Assembly (NCBI GenBank): GCA_023436485.1
Contig: JAEZIU010000120.1
Span: forward strand, 1-6,915
Direction of reading: 5' to 3'
DNA from: Bacillota bacterium
GTDB taxonomy: Bacteria; Bacillota; Clostridia; Acetivibrionales; DSM-1351
Length of the DNA stretch: 6,915 nt
Shown: piece by piece, positions 1-6,872 of the stretch
Layout of the letters: every line of letters starts with the position of its first letter
Numbering within the stretch: the stretch's first letter is position 1
Made by a program: the position numbers and the translations under genes
Notes under the pieces: generated by a model
The model's database searches: none
Seen by the model: the letters and a program-made list of their open reading frames with translations, nothing else
What the model was told of the DNA's origin: nothing

Positions 1-40
1 CAATATATCTGTGTTGTAAAGTATTTTTAAAAGTAGAAAC

Positions 41-118
41 AGGCGGGGGAAAGAGTTGAGAAGAGAAGCTAATGTTCAAACAAATGTCTCTAAAAAGGGA
101 CCCCCGTCTTTTTGATTT
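41..118 (+). ncRNA. Candidate structured RNA or leader ending in a long-range terminator stem
   Basis: Two GC-rich runs stand out in very AT-rich DNA and are complementary. AGGCGGGGG at 41-49 can pair with CCCCCGTCT at 101-109 over 9 bp, with one G-U pair. The 3' arm runs straight into TTTTT-GA-TTTT, as in an intrinsic terminator. The 51-nt interior can form AGAG/CTCT (52-55 with 88-91) stacked near TTGAG/TTCAA (56-60 with 75-79). A weaker local hairpin, 94-101 with 106-113 around a CCCC loop, competes for the same C run, so two mutually exclusive folds are possible. I do not recognise a riboswitch class or T-box signature. It may be the 3' end of a small RNA, a leader attenuator, or the terminator of a gene to the left of the window. 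The pairing is seen directly; the function is inferred. Confidence 0.4.
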
Positions 119-177
119 TCTTAGAAAATACTAATTATGAATTTTTCTTTATCAATAGTTCTAAATATTAAAATTTA

Positions 178-192
178 AAATAATGATTATTA
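178..192. promoter_or_regulatory. AT-rich 7-1-7 palindrome, possible operator
   Basis: AATAAT-G-ATTATT (179-191) is a perfect inverted repeat around a central G. With one flanking base on each side it matches a Fur-type 7-1-7 box (TGATAAT-n-ATTATCA) at 11 of 14 positions, and the PerR consensus equally well. It lies where the -35 region of the extended -10 promoter at 201-209 would be, so a bound protein could block or alter that promoter. In such AT-rich DNA the match could be chance, and the regulator is not identified. Confidence 0.3.
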
Positions 193-200
193 GAGAAACA

Positions 201-209
201 TGTTATAAA
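201..209 (+). promoter_or_regulatory. Extended -10 promoter for the cellobiose phosphorylase gene
   Basis: TG-T-TATAAA fits the extended -10 pattern TGn-TATAAT with one mismatch. No good -35 hexamer sits 16-18 bp upstream (the sequence there is near TAATGA), which is tolerated for extended -10 promoters. Transcription would start near 216 and leave an untranslated leader of about 50 nt before the TTG start at 266. This is the best candidate in the leader; no start-site data are available. Confidence 0.4.
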
Positions 210-250
210 AGTCTTAACAGAGATTTCTCATAAAAATAATTCGACAATTG

Positions 251-257
251 AAAGGGG
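251..257 (+). promoter_or_regulatory. Ribosome binding site that sets the TTG start at 266
   Basis: AAAGGGG is the only good Shine-Dalgarno-like run here and lies 8 nt before TTG at 266. The in-frame TTG at 248 immediately precedes this site and has no comparable purine run of its own upstream, so the start at 266 is preferred. That gives a protein beginning MKYGFFDD. Confidence 0.75.
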
Positions 258-265
258 TTATAAAT

Positions 266-2701
266 TTGAAATACGGTTTTTTTGATGATTCAAATAGAGA
301 ATATGTCATCACAACACCTAAAACACCTTATCCTTGGATAAATTATCTCGGAACACAGGATTTCTTTTCTTTGATATCAAATACTGCAGGTGGCTATTGC
401 TTCTATAAGGATGCACGCTTGCGCAGAATAACCCGTTACAGATATAACAATGTCCCAATAGATATGGGAGGAAGATACTTCTATATAAACGATAACGGTG
501 CTCTTTGGTCACCGGGATGGTCTCCTGTTAAGGCTGATTTAGATTCATATGAGTGCAGACACGGCTTGGGATACACCAAGATAACCGGAAGCAAAAATGG
601 TATCAGCACAGAAGTGTTATATTTCGTACCGTTAAAATTTAATGGTGAAATTCACCGTGTAAGAGTTAAGAATACAACAGCTGATAATAAAAGTGTAAAG
701 TTATTCTCATGTATCGAATTCTGTTTATGGAATGCATATGATGATATGACAAATTATCAAAGAAATTTAAGTACAGGAGAAGTTGAAGTTGAGAACTCAG
801 TAATTTATCATAAAACAGAATACAAGGAAAGAAGAAATCACTATTCTTTTTATTCTGTTAATGCGGAATTAACAGGATTCGACACTGATAGAGATCAGTT
901 CGTTGGTTTATACAATGGATTTGACGCTCCTCAAGTTCCTGTTAGCGGAGAACCTAAGAATACAATGGCCGACGGATGGGGCCCTATGGCTTCACATTGC
1001 ATTACTGTTGATTTAAAAGCAGGTGAAGAAAAGGAATTTGACTTCATTCTGGGTTATGTTGAGAACGATGTTAATGACAAATGGGAAAGTAAAGGCGTTA
1101 TAAATAAAAAGAAAGCATATAAAATGATAGAAGAAAAGGGTAATCCCGCAGGAGTTCAGGCAGCTTTTGAAGAACTCCAGAATTATTGGAGCCAGCTGTT
1201 TACACAGTACAATCTGGAGCATCAAGATGAAAAACTCTCCAGAATGGTAAACATATGGAACCAGTATCAATGTATGGTTACTTTTAATATGTCAAGAAGT
1301 GCTTCATATTTTGAAACAGGTATCGGTAGAGGGATGGGTTTCAGAGACTCAAACCAAGATATTTTGGGATTCGTTCATCAGATACCTGACAGAGCAAGGG
1401 AGAGAATACTTGACATCGCTGCAACTCAGTTGGAAAATGGTGGTGCATATCACCAGTACCAGCCTCTAACAAAGAAGGGCAACAACGAAATTGGAGGAAA
1501 CTTCAATGATGACCCGTTGTGGCTGATTGCATCTGTTGCTGCTTATATTAAAGAAACAGGGGATATGGACATATTAAAGGAAGATGTTCCTTTTGACAAT
1601 GATGATAAGAAAGCTGCTTCGCTTTTTGAACATATAAGAAGATCTTTCTTCCATGTTGTGAATAATCTTGGACCTCATGGATTACCTCTTATAGGAAGGG
1701 CAGACTGGAATGACTGCTTAAACCTCAACTGTTTCTCAGAGACTCCTGACGAATCATTCCAGACAACTACAAGTAAAGACGGAAAAGTGGCAGAGTCTGT
1801 TTTGATAGCCGGAATGTTTGTATACTACGGGCCAGAGTATGTAAAGCTTTGCAAGCTTAATGGACTTGACGATGAAGCTGCCAAGGCTCAGGTTGAGATA
1901 GATAGAATGATAAAAACTGTTAAGGAGTATGGTTGGGACGGAGAATGGTTTATTCGTGCTTACGATGATAACAGTGAAAAAATTGGCAGTAATGAAAATG
2001 AAGAAGGTAAGATTTTCATAGAATCCCAGGGTTTCTGTTCTATGGCGGAAATAGGACTGGAAGACGGTTATGTGGAGAAAGCTTTGGATGCTGCAAGAAA
2101 GTATTTGGATACTCCATACGGACTTGTACTACAGAATCCTGCATTCACAAAATACTATGTAAACATGGGTGAGATATCTACATATCCTGCAGGATATAAA
2201 GAGAATGCCGGCATATTCTGTCACAACAACCCATGGATAATTGCAGGTGAAACAGCTATAGGCAGAGGCGACAGAGCTTTTGAGTACTATTCAAAAATTG
2301 CTCCTGCATATACTGAAGAGATAAGTGATGTTCACAAAACAGAGCCTTATGTTTATTCTCAGATGATTGCAGGTAAGGATGCCAAGAGACCGGGAGAAGC
2401 AAAGAATTCATGGCTTACCGGTACTGCAGCATGGAACTTTATAGTTATTTCTCAAAATATACTCGGTATAAAGCCTGATTACTCAGGGTTGATGGTAGAT
2501 CCATGTATACCGACAAGTTGGGAAGGATATAAAGTAACAAGAAAATTCAGAAATGCGATTTTTGAAATTGCTATCAGCAATCCTGAACACGTTTCAAAGG
2601 GAGTTAAGAAGCTTGTTGTAGACGGTAAGGAAATTAGTGGTAATATAATTCCTGTATTTAATGATGGAAAGACACATCAAGTTGAAGTTGTGATGGGATA
2701 A
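266..2701 (+). CDS. cbp: Cellobiose phosphorylase (glycoside hydrolase family 94)
   Basis: This cytoplasmic enzyme of 811 residues catalyses reversible phosphorolysis: cellobiose + phosphate gives alpha-glucose 1-phosphate + glucose, which saves ATP when cellulose breakdown products are used. The N-terminal beta-sandwich region starts KYGFFDD...TPYPWINYLG. The (alpha/alpha)6 barrel carries GRGMGFRDSNQD at 354-365, where family knowledge places sugar-binding R355 and D361. GRADWNDCLN (477-486) contains the catalytic general acid D483, and SWLTGTAAW (715-723) provides the phosphate-binding Thr-Gly. No signal peptide or membrane segment is seen. Length and catalytic numbering agree with the C. 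thermocellum enzyme as I remember it; cellodextrin phosphorylases are clearly longer, and chitobiose phosphorylases differ in sequence. The start is TTG at 266. The gene stands alone on this strand and ends in the hairpin at 2737-2785; no cellobiose transporter lies beside it. The frame is intact. Confidence 0.95.
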   Translation: MKYGFFDDSNREYVITTPKTPYPWINYLGTQDFFSLISNTAGGYCFYKDARLRRITRYRYNNVPIDMGGRYFYINDNGALWSPGWSPVKADLDSYECRHGLGYTKITGSKNGISTEVLYFVPLKFNGEIHRVRVKNTTADNKSVKLFSCIEFCLWNAYDDMTNYQRNLSTGEVEVENSVIYHKTEYKERRNHYSFYSVNAELTGFDTDRDQFVGLYNGFDAPQVPVSGEPKNTMADGWGPMASHCITVDLKAGEEKEFDFILGYVENDVNDKWESKGVINKKKAYKMIEEKGNPAGVQAAFEELQNYWSQLFTQYNLEHQDEKLSRMVNIWNQYQCMVTFNMSRSASYFETGIGRGMGFRDSNQDILGFVHQIPDRARERILDIAATQLENGGAYHQYQPLTKKGNNEIGGNFNDDPLWLIASVAAYIKETGDMDILKEDVPFDNDDKKAASLFEHIRRSFFHVVNNLGPHGLPLIGRADWNDCLNLNCFSETPDESFQTTTSKDGKVAESVLIAGMFVYYGPEYVKLCKLNGLDDEAAKAQVEIDRMIKTVKEYGWDGEWFIRAYDDNSEKIGSNENEEGKIFIESQGFCSMAEIGLEDGYVEKALDAARKYLDTPYGLVLQNPAFTKYYVNMGEISTYPAGYKENAGIFCHNNPWIIAGETAIGRGDRAFEYYSKIAPAYTEEISDVHKTEPYVYSQMIAGKDAKRPGEAKNSWLTGTAAWNFIVISQNILGIKPDYSGLMVDPCIPTSWEGYKVTRKFRNAIFEIAISNPEHVSKGVKKLVVDGKEISGNIIPVFNDGKTHQVEVVMG

Positions 2702-2736
2702 TTACAGTAACTTAAAATAGATTCCTCAATATGCAC

Positions 2737-2785
2737 ACAAAGCAGCCTTCTATTGTACAGGCTATACAATAGAAGGCTGCTTTGT
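2737..2785 (+). terminator. Perfect 21-bp hairpin between convergent genes
   Basis: Arms 2737-2757 and 2765-2785 are fully complementary over 21 bp around a 7-nt loop (CAGGCTA). The hairpin begins 35 nt after the phosphorylase stop codon. On the + strand the 3' arm continues as TTGTTTATAAAT, an imperfect U-rich tail, so it best suits the phosphorylase transcript. On the - strand it lies 21 nt past the phoR stop but is followed by GTGCATATTG with no U-run, so termination of the Pho operon here would be weaker or would rely on the stem alone. Confidence 0.85.
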
Positions 2786-2806
2786 TGTTTATAAATAAAA
2801 ATAAAT

Positions 2807-4603
2807 TTACAATGGAAGTTTAACTATAAATTCTGTTCCCTTACCTGGCTCGCTGATAATATGAATATCACCGCTATATAGATTAACTATATGCTTTACA
2901 ATAGATAGCCCAAGTCCGGTACCGCCCATATTCCTTGAACGCCCTTTATCTACTCTGTAAAATCTTTCGAAAATTCTTGAGTGATGTTTTTCAGGTATTC
3001 CAATACCTGTATCCTTTACAGAGATAACGGTATTTCCATTATCTTTTTCAGCTTTAATAAATATATTTCCATTTTCAACATTATACTTAATAGCGTTATC
3101 AATTAGATTAATAAGCATCTGCTTAATCCTGTTTCTACTGGCTACAACCTTAATTGGGGAAGGGTCGGTAGAAACCTCAAGAACAATATTTTTTTTGTCA
3201 GCAGAAGATTTTAAAATAAGAACAACTTCATCAATTATCTGGCTAAGGTCTACTTCCATTACACTGTTATCTTTACGCATAGCCTCTATTTCCGATAGTT
3301 GTAAAATATCGGAAATGAGGGTATAGAGTCTTTCGGCTTCAATATCAATAATGTCAAGGAATTTTACAGCTACTGCAGTATCCTCAATAGCACCGTTTTT
3401 TAGAGTTTCTACAAATCCTCTTATTGAGGTGAGGGGAGTTTTTAGCTCATGGGTAACATTTGATACAAACTCGGTACGTATTTGTTCCAATTTTCTTACG
3501 GATGTTATGTCATTTAGTGTAATTACTGCTCCTGCTGTTTGGTGTTTGCCATCTGATGACTTGATAGTGTTGGTATAAATTCTGTAGATCTTATCAATTC
3601 CCAGTGAAGGAGAGAACAATACTATTTCGTCATTCAAAGAAGAATCGTTTTTAATTGTTTCCCTTAACAGAGAATTAACTTTGGAATTTCTTGTAATATC
3701 TATTAAATTTTTACCAATTATTCCTGGCCCGTACTGGACATCAAATATATCACAGGCTGTAGTGTTTACAATTATAATTTTTGAGTTGTTATCAATAGCA
3801 ATTATACCGTTCCTCATACTATTTATAACGGTATCTACTTTAACATTTTTGTCCATTATGCCGCTAAGAGTATCATCAAGTTTATCGGCCATTTCGTTAA
3901 AGGTTAAAGCAAGCTGACCAATTTCGTCCTTATAATTAACATCAACTCTCTTTTTGTAGTTACCTCCGGCTATTTCCTTAGAGGTATTAATTAGGTGGTG
4001 AATTGGTTTGGTAATAAAACTGGATAACTTAAATGAAATAAGTAATGTAAGAAGCAAGCCTGCCAGAATTCCAAGCAAGGTATAATATAAAAATGCTTTA
4101 TTTATAGCATTAAGCTGATACAAAGGCACAGAAACTCTTACAATTATTCGATGCTCATTTATAGGCATAGCTACGTACAAATAAGACATTTGCATCGTAC
4201 TACTAAATCGTTGATCTCTTCCTGTCTGTCCTTGGATAGCTTCTTGAATTTCTTTTCTGTCTAAATGGTTTTCCATTGTATAAATATTTGAGTCGGAGTC
4301 ACCAAGTACTTTTCCCTGAAAGTCTATGATTGTTATTCTGGTTGCCAAAGGGAAACTTTTATCTTTATCTGATCCGGAATTAAGAAGATTTGCATAATCT
4401 TTTACAAACTGGTTAAAGTCTAGTCTGCTTTTAACAGATATCTCTTCTGCTATGTCACTCCTTAATAAAACAGCGATACTTTCAATATTGTTTTGAACTT
4501 CCAGCTTGTAGAAATATCTGGCCATTGCAGAAGTGAAAATTCCGGCAATAGTAATACCAATTATTACAAGCATAACAGAGTACTGAATTATTCTTTTTTT
4601 CAT
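2807..4603 (-). CDS. phoR: Phosphate-sensing membrane histidine kinase PhoR
   Basis: This 598-residue sensor kinase would phosphorylate the response regulator encoded just upstream when phosphate is scarce. In order it shows membrane helix 1 (about 8-28), an extracytoplasmic sensor region of about 140 residues, membrane helix 2 (about 172-195), a HAMP linker (about 196-248), a PAS domain (about 255-370), a HisKA domain with phospho-acceptor H385 in SNVTHELKTPLTS, and a HATPase domain with N box N503, DTGIGIP (531-537), FERFYRVD (545-552) and GGTGLGLS (560-567). Length and layout match Gram-positive PhoR. An in-frame TAA directly precedes the ATG, which fixes the start. The ribosome site GGGGGTG (4621-4615) is 11 nt away, longer than usual. 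It is the last gene of the cluster, 39 nt after the regulator. Phosphate specificity rests on the pstB-phoU context; by sequence alone a WalK- or ResE-like kinase would be possible. Confidence 0.9.
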   Translation of the reverse strand: MKKRIIQYSVMLVIIGITIAGIFTSAMARYFYKLEVQNNIESIAVLLRSDIAEEISVKSRLDFNQFVKDYANLLNSGSDKDKSFPLATRITIIDFQGKVLGDSDSNIYTMENHLDRKEIQEAIQGQTGRDQRFSSTMQMSYLYVAMPINEHRIIVRVSVPLYQLNAINKAFLYYTLLGILAGLLLTLLISFKLSSFITKPIHHLINTSKEIAGGNYKKRVDVNYKDEIGQLALTFNEMADKLDDTLSGIMDKNVKVDTVINSMRNGIIAIDNNSKIIIVNTTACDIFDVQYGPGIIGKNLIDITRNSKVNSLLRETIKNDSSLNDEIVLFSPSLGIDKIYRIYTNTIKSSDGKHQTAGAVITLNDITSVRKLEQIRTEFVSNVTHELKTPLTSIRGFVETLKNGAIEDTAVAVKFLDIIDIEAERLYTLISDILQLSEIEAMRKDNSVMEVDLSQIIDEVVLILKSSADKKNIVLEVSTDPSPIKVVASRNRIKQMLINLIDNAIKYNVENGNIFIKAEKDNGNTVISVKDTGIGIPEKHHSRIFERFYRVDKGRSRNMGGTGLGLSIVKHIVNLYSGDIHIISEPGKGTEFIVKLPL

Positions 4604-4642
4604 TTACTTCAGGGCACCCCCATTAGCGATAAAGTATTATAT

Positions 4643-5359
4643 CTATTTGGCTGAATCAGGGTTTTTATCAGTAAAACGATAACCTATGCCGCGAACGGTC
4701 TCAATGTATGTAGGGTTTTCGTCATTATCTTCAATTTTCTGTCTTAAATATCTTATATGAACGTCAACCGTTCTAGTTTCCCCGTAGTAGTCAAACCCCC
4801 ATATTTTATCCAAAAGATGTTCTCTGGACAAGACCTTACCCTTGTTAAGAATAAGCATTTTAAGAAGTTCAAATTCTTTTAGCGGCATCTCCAACTGCTT
4901 ACTACCCTTGTATACTTCTCTTCTGGTGCAGTCAATAGTAATCTCACCGTGGGACAGGACTTCAATCTTCGGCTCTGTAGTTGTGTTTACTCTTCTGAAC
5001 AAAGCTTTAACCCTGGCAACAAGTTCTCTTACACTGAAAGGCTTTGTAATATAGTCATCAGCCCCAAGTTCCAGTCCCAATACTTTATCAAACTCCTCAC
5101 TTTTCGCTGTTAACATAATTATCGGAATAGTCTTTGTATTGGAGTTTTGCTTCAGGTTTCTGCACACTTCTAGCCCGTCTATACCGGGTAGCATTATATC
5201 AAGAATAAATAAATCCGGTATGTTTTCCGAACTATAAGCCAACAAATCCTCACCATTATCAAAAACATTAACCTTAAAGCCATTGGCTTCAAGGTTATAT
5301 TTTATCAACTGTTGAATATGAATTTCATCTTCTACCACAAAAATTACCTGCTTAGACAT
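4643..5359 (-). CDS. phoB: Phosphate regulon response regulator (PhoB/PhoP, OmpR family)
   Basis: This 238-residue DNA-binding regulator has an N-terminal receiver domain (about 4-118) with acidic pocket E10-D11, phospho-acceptor D54 (LDIMLPGIDG), T84 and K106 in the conserved TKPF motif. A winged-helix domain (about 136-229) follows, with PLKEFELL, SREHLLDKIWG, RTVDVHIRYLRQKI and the closing TVRGIGYRF. When phosphorylated by the kinase encoded next to it, it is expected to bind direct repeats of TTAACA type, such as those at 6870-6908, and switch on phosphate-scavenging genes. The ATG is preceded by a ribosome site in GGGGTGA about 5-7 nt away. The gap from phoU is 24 nt and to phoR 39 nt. 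Clostridial genomes label this protein PhoB or PhoP; the context favours the phosphate role over other OmpR-family roles. Confidence 0.92.
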   Translation of the reverse strand: MSKQVIFVVEDEIHIQQLIKYNLEANGFKVNVFDNGEDLLAYSSENIPDLFILDIMLPGIDGLEVCRNLKQNSNTKTIPIIMLTAKSEEFDKVLGLELGADDYITKPFSVRELVARVKALFRRVNTTTEPKIEVLSHGEITIDCTRREVYKGSKQLEMPLKEFELLKMLILNKGKVLSREHLLDKIWGFDYYGETRTVDVHIRYLRQKIEDNDENPTYIETVRGIGYRFTDKNPDSAK

Positions 5360-5383
5360 TCTGTCACCCCATAAAATCTAAAT

Positions 5384-6049
5384 TTACTCATTTTTCCGGG
5401 CTAAATGATCATGGGAACCCGTTACATTGAAAACAACCCATTCTGCTATGTTGGTAGCGTGGTCTCCAATTCTTTCCAGGTACTTTACTATAAACATATA
5501 ATCAGTAGCCTGCTCTACAGTTTCAGGGTTGTTCTTCATTATATTAATTAATTCAAGAACAATTTTCGAAAATAAATTATCTACTTCATCATCGCTGCCA
5601 CAAACCTCTTTAGCAAGAGCAATGTCCTGCTTTACGTAGGAATCAATTGACTTTGTAACCATCTTTTTTGCCAAATCAGCCATAAGTGGTATATCAATCA
5701 GTGGCTTAACTTGCTTTAAATCAGCCATTCTGATTGTCAATTCGGCAATATCTGCCGCATGATCGGCGATTCGCTCCATGTCGGTTATTATTTTAAGAGC
5801 TGTGCTTATTGTGCGAAGATCCTTTGCCAGCGGCTGCTGCCTTGCAATTAGATTTATACATATTTTTTCTATTTTGCTTTCCATATCATCAATGGTATCA
5901 TCGCTTTCAAATACCTGTTTAGCAAGGCTTACATCTTGCTTCTTGAAAGCGATTACCGAATTTTCAATAGATTCCTCAACCATTGCTGACATTTTTACCA
6001 TAAGACCGTGCAACTGTTCCAGTTCTTTGTCAAATGAATTTCTTACCAT
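5384..6049 (-). CDS. phoU: Phosphate signalling protein PhoU
   Basis: This 221-residue, all-helical cytoplasmic protein is built of two PhoU repeats, each a three-helix bundle. The metal-binding ExxxD motifs appear once per repeat, in DMERIADHAADIAE (90-103; E92, D96, D100) and YLERIGDHATNIAEW (180-194; E182, D186). The length is normal for the family (about 215-240). PhoU damps PhoR kinase activity and the Pst transporter when phosphate is plentiful, apparently by bridging PstB and the PhoR PAS domain. The start is ATG at 6049 with AGAGGTGA 6 nt upstream; this ribosome site overlaps the pstB stop codon, suggesting coupled translation. Placement between pstB and the two-component pair is the classic order. 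Confidence 0.95.
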   Translation of the reverse strand: MVRNSFDKELEQLHGLMVKMSAMVEESIENSVIAFKKQDVSLAKQVFESDDTIDDMESKIEKICINLIARQQPLAKDLRTISTALKIITDMERIADHAADIAELTIRMADLKQVKPLIDIPLMADLAKKMVTKSIDSYVKQDIALAKEVCGSDDEVDNLFSKIVLELINIMKNNPETVEQATDYMFIVKYLERIGDHATNIAEWVVFNVTGSHDHLARKNE

Positions 6050-6055
6050 TAATAA

Positions 6056-6063
6056 TCACCTCT
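6056..6063 (-). promoter_or_regulatory. phoU ribosome binding site overlapping the pstB stop codon
   Basis: On the - strand AGAGGTGA spans 6063-6056, and its first A is the last base of the pstB TAA (6065-6063). The ATG of phoU follows after 6 nt. Ribosomes finishing pstB would therefore sit on the phoU start site, which fits balanced output of transporter ATPase and its signalling partner. Confidence 0.75.
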
Positions 6064-6821
6064 TAACCAAATCTTCCTGTTATATAGTCTTCTGTTCTCT
6101 TATCTCTGGGATTGCTGAATAACTGGTTTGTATTGCCGAATTCAACTACCTCCCCGTGGAGGAAAAATGCAGTTAAATCAGATATCCTCGCTGCCTGCTG
6201 CATATTATGTGTAACTATTACAATAGTATAATTCCGTTTTAATTCTTCAATTAAATCCTCTATTTTAAGGGTTGAAATCGGGTCAAGAGCTGATGTAGGT
6301 TCATCCATCAAAACAACTTCAGGTTCTACAGCTAAAACTCTTGCTATGCAAAGACGCTGCTGTTGACCACCTGATAAACCCAGCGCATTCTGCTTTAATC
6401 TGTCCTTAATCTCGTCCCAAAGAGCACTGTTTCTAAGACTTTTTTCAACTATATCATCCAGTTTGGATTTGGATTTTATCCCATGAATACGCGGCCCGTA
6501 AGCAATATTGTCATAAATGGACATTGGAAACGGATTAGGTTTTTGGAATACCATTCCAATATTTTTTCTTAACTCAACTATATCATATTCCTTATAAACA
6601 TTCAAACCGTCAAAATAGACATCACCGGTAATTCTGACAGATGCTACCAGATCATTCATTCTGTTTAAAGTTTTCAAGAAAGTAGATTTACCGCAGCCGG
6701 AAGGGCCAATAAAGGCAGTAACCTTGTTGCTGGGAATTTCCAATGAAACATTCTTTAACGCCTGCATATCTCCATAGTAAAGATTTAAATCCTTAGTAAC
6801 AATTCTATATTCGTTAGTCAT
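6063..6821 (-). CDS. pstB: Phosphate ABC transporter ATP-binding protein PstB
   Basis: This 252-residue cytoplasmic ATPase powers the PstSCA high-affinity phosphate importer at the inner face of the membrane. It carries Walker A GPSGCGKST (39-47), the Q-loop in VFQKPNPFPMSIYDNIAYG (Q93; PNPFPMSIYDN is typical of PstB), the ABC signature LSGGQQQR (149-156), Walker B VVLMDEP (169-175) with the D-loop SALD, and the switch histidine H205. The C-terminus TEDYITGRFG is also characteristic. The frame is open for 18 more codons upstream, but AAGGA at 6834-6830 lies 8 nt before ATG 6821 and the extension has no family similarity, so MTNEYRIVTKDLNLYYG is taken as the N-terminus. It is first in the cluster, with phoU 13 nt downstream. 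The permease genes are not visible. A Pho box array lies about 50 nt upstream. Confidence 0.97.
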   Translation of the reverse strand: MTNEYRIVTKDLNLYYGDMQALKNVSLEIPSNKVTAFIGPSGCGKSTFLKTLNRMNDLVASVRITGDVYFDGLNVYKEYDIVELRKNIGMVFQKPNPFPMSIYDNIAYGPRIHGIKSKSKLDDIVEKSLRNSALWDEIKDRLKQNALGLSGGQQQRLCIARVLAVEPEVVLMDEPTSALDPISTLKIEDLIEELKRNYTIVIVTHNMQQAARISDLTAFFLHGEVVEFGNTNQLFSNPRDKRTEDYITGRFG

Positions 6822-6829
6822 GTTATCAT

Positions 6830-6834
6830 TCCTT
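6830..6834 (-). promoter_or_regulatory. pstB ribosome binding site
   Basis: AAGGA on the - strand lies 8 nt before ATG at 6821. It supports the 252-residue PstB over a longer form whose extra 18 codons would read through the hairpin and U-run described at 6839-6872. Confidence 0.75.
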
Positions 6835-6838
6835 ATAC

Positions 6839-6872
6839 AAAAAATATTATTACTGGTACAGATTAATAATAT
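6839..6872 (-). terminator. AU-rich hairpin with U-run before pstB (terminator or attenuator)
   Basis: On the - strand ATATTATTA (6872-6864) and TAATAATAT (6852-6844) are perfect inverted arms. Between them CTG (6861-6859) and CAG (6855-6853) add three pairs around a TAC loop, leaving a two-base bulge. The T that ends the second arm is followed by five more (6843-6839). The shape is that of an intrinsic terminator, but the stem is almost all A-U and would be weak. It could partly stop transcripts arriving from genes beyond 6915, or it could be a protein-binding palindrome. Its first arm overlaps the fourth Pho repeat. Confidence 0.45.

Noticed and set aside
3..59. Open frame on the + strand from the window edge to TGA at 57-59, possibly the tail of an upstream gene
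   Set aside because: Only 18 codons are visible, their sequence (ending VETGGGKS) suggests no family, and the GC-rich part is better explained as one arm of the stem at 41-109. It cannot be settled without sequence to the left.
203..219. TTATAA and TTAACA 11 bp apart upstream of cellobiose phosphorylase, resembling two Pho boxes
   Set aside because: There are only two units, one of which is the -10 element itself, and no further repeats continue at 11-bp steps on either side. It is not enough to claim PhoB control.
3351..3917. Small + strand open frames opposite phoR (3351-3578 and 3681-3917)
   Set aside because: They are shadows of the kinase gene in other frames, with no family motifs of their own.
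5778..6122. 114-codon + strand open frame opposite phoU and the end of pstB
   Set aside because: It covers two well-supported genes on the other strand, crosses their junction, and has a low-complexity composition typical of an antisense shadow.
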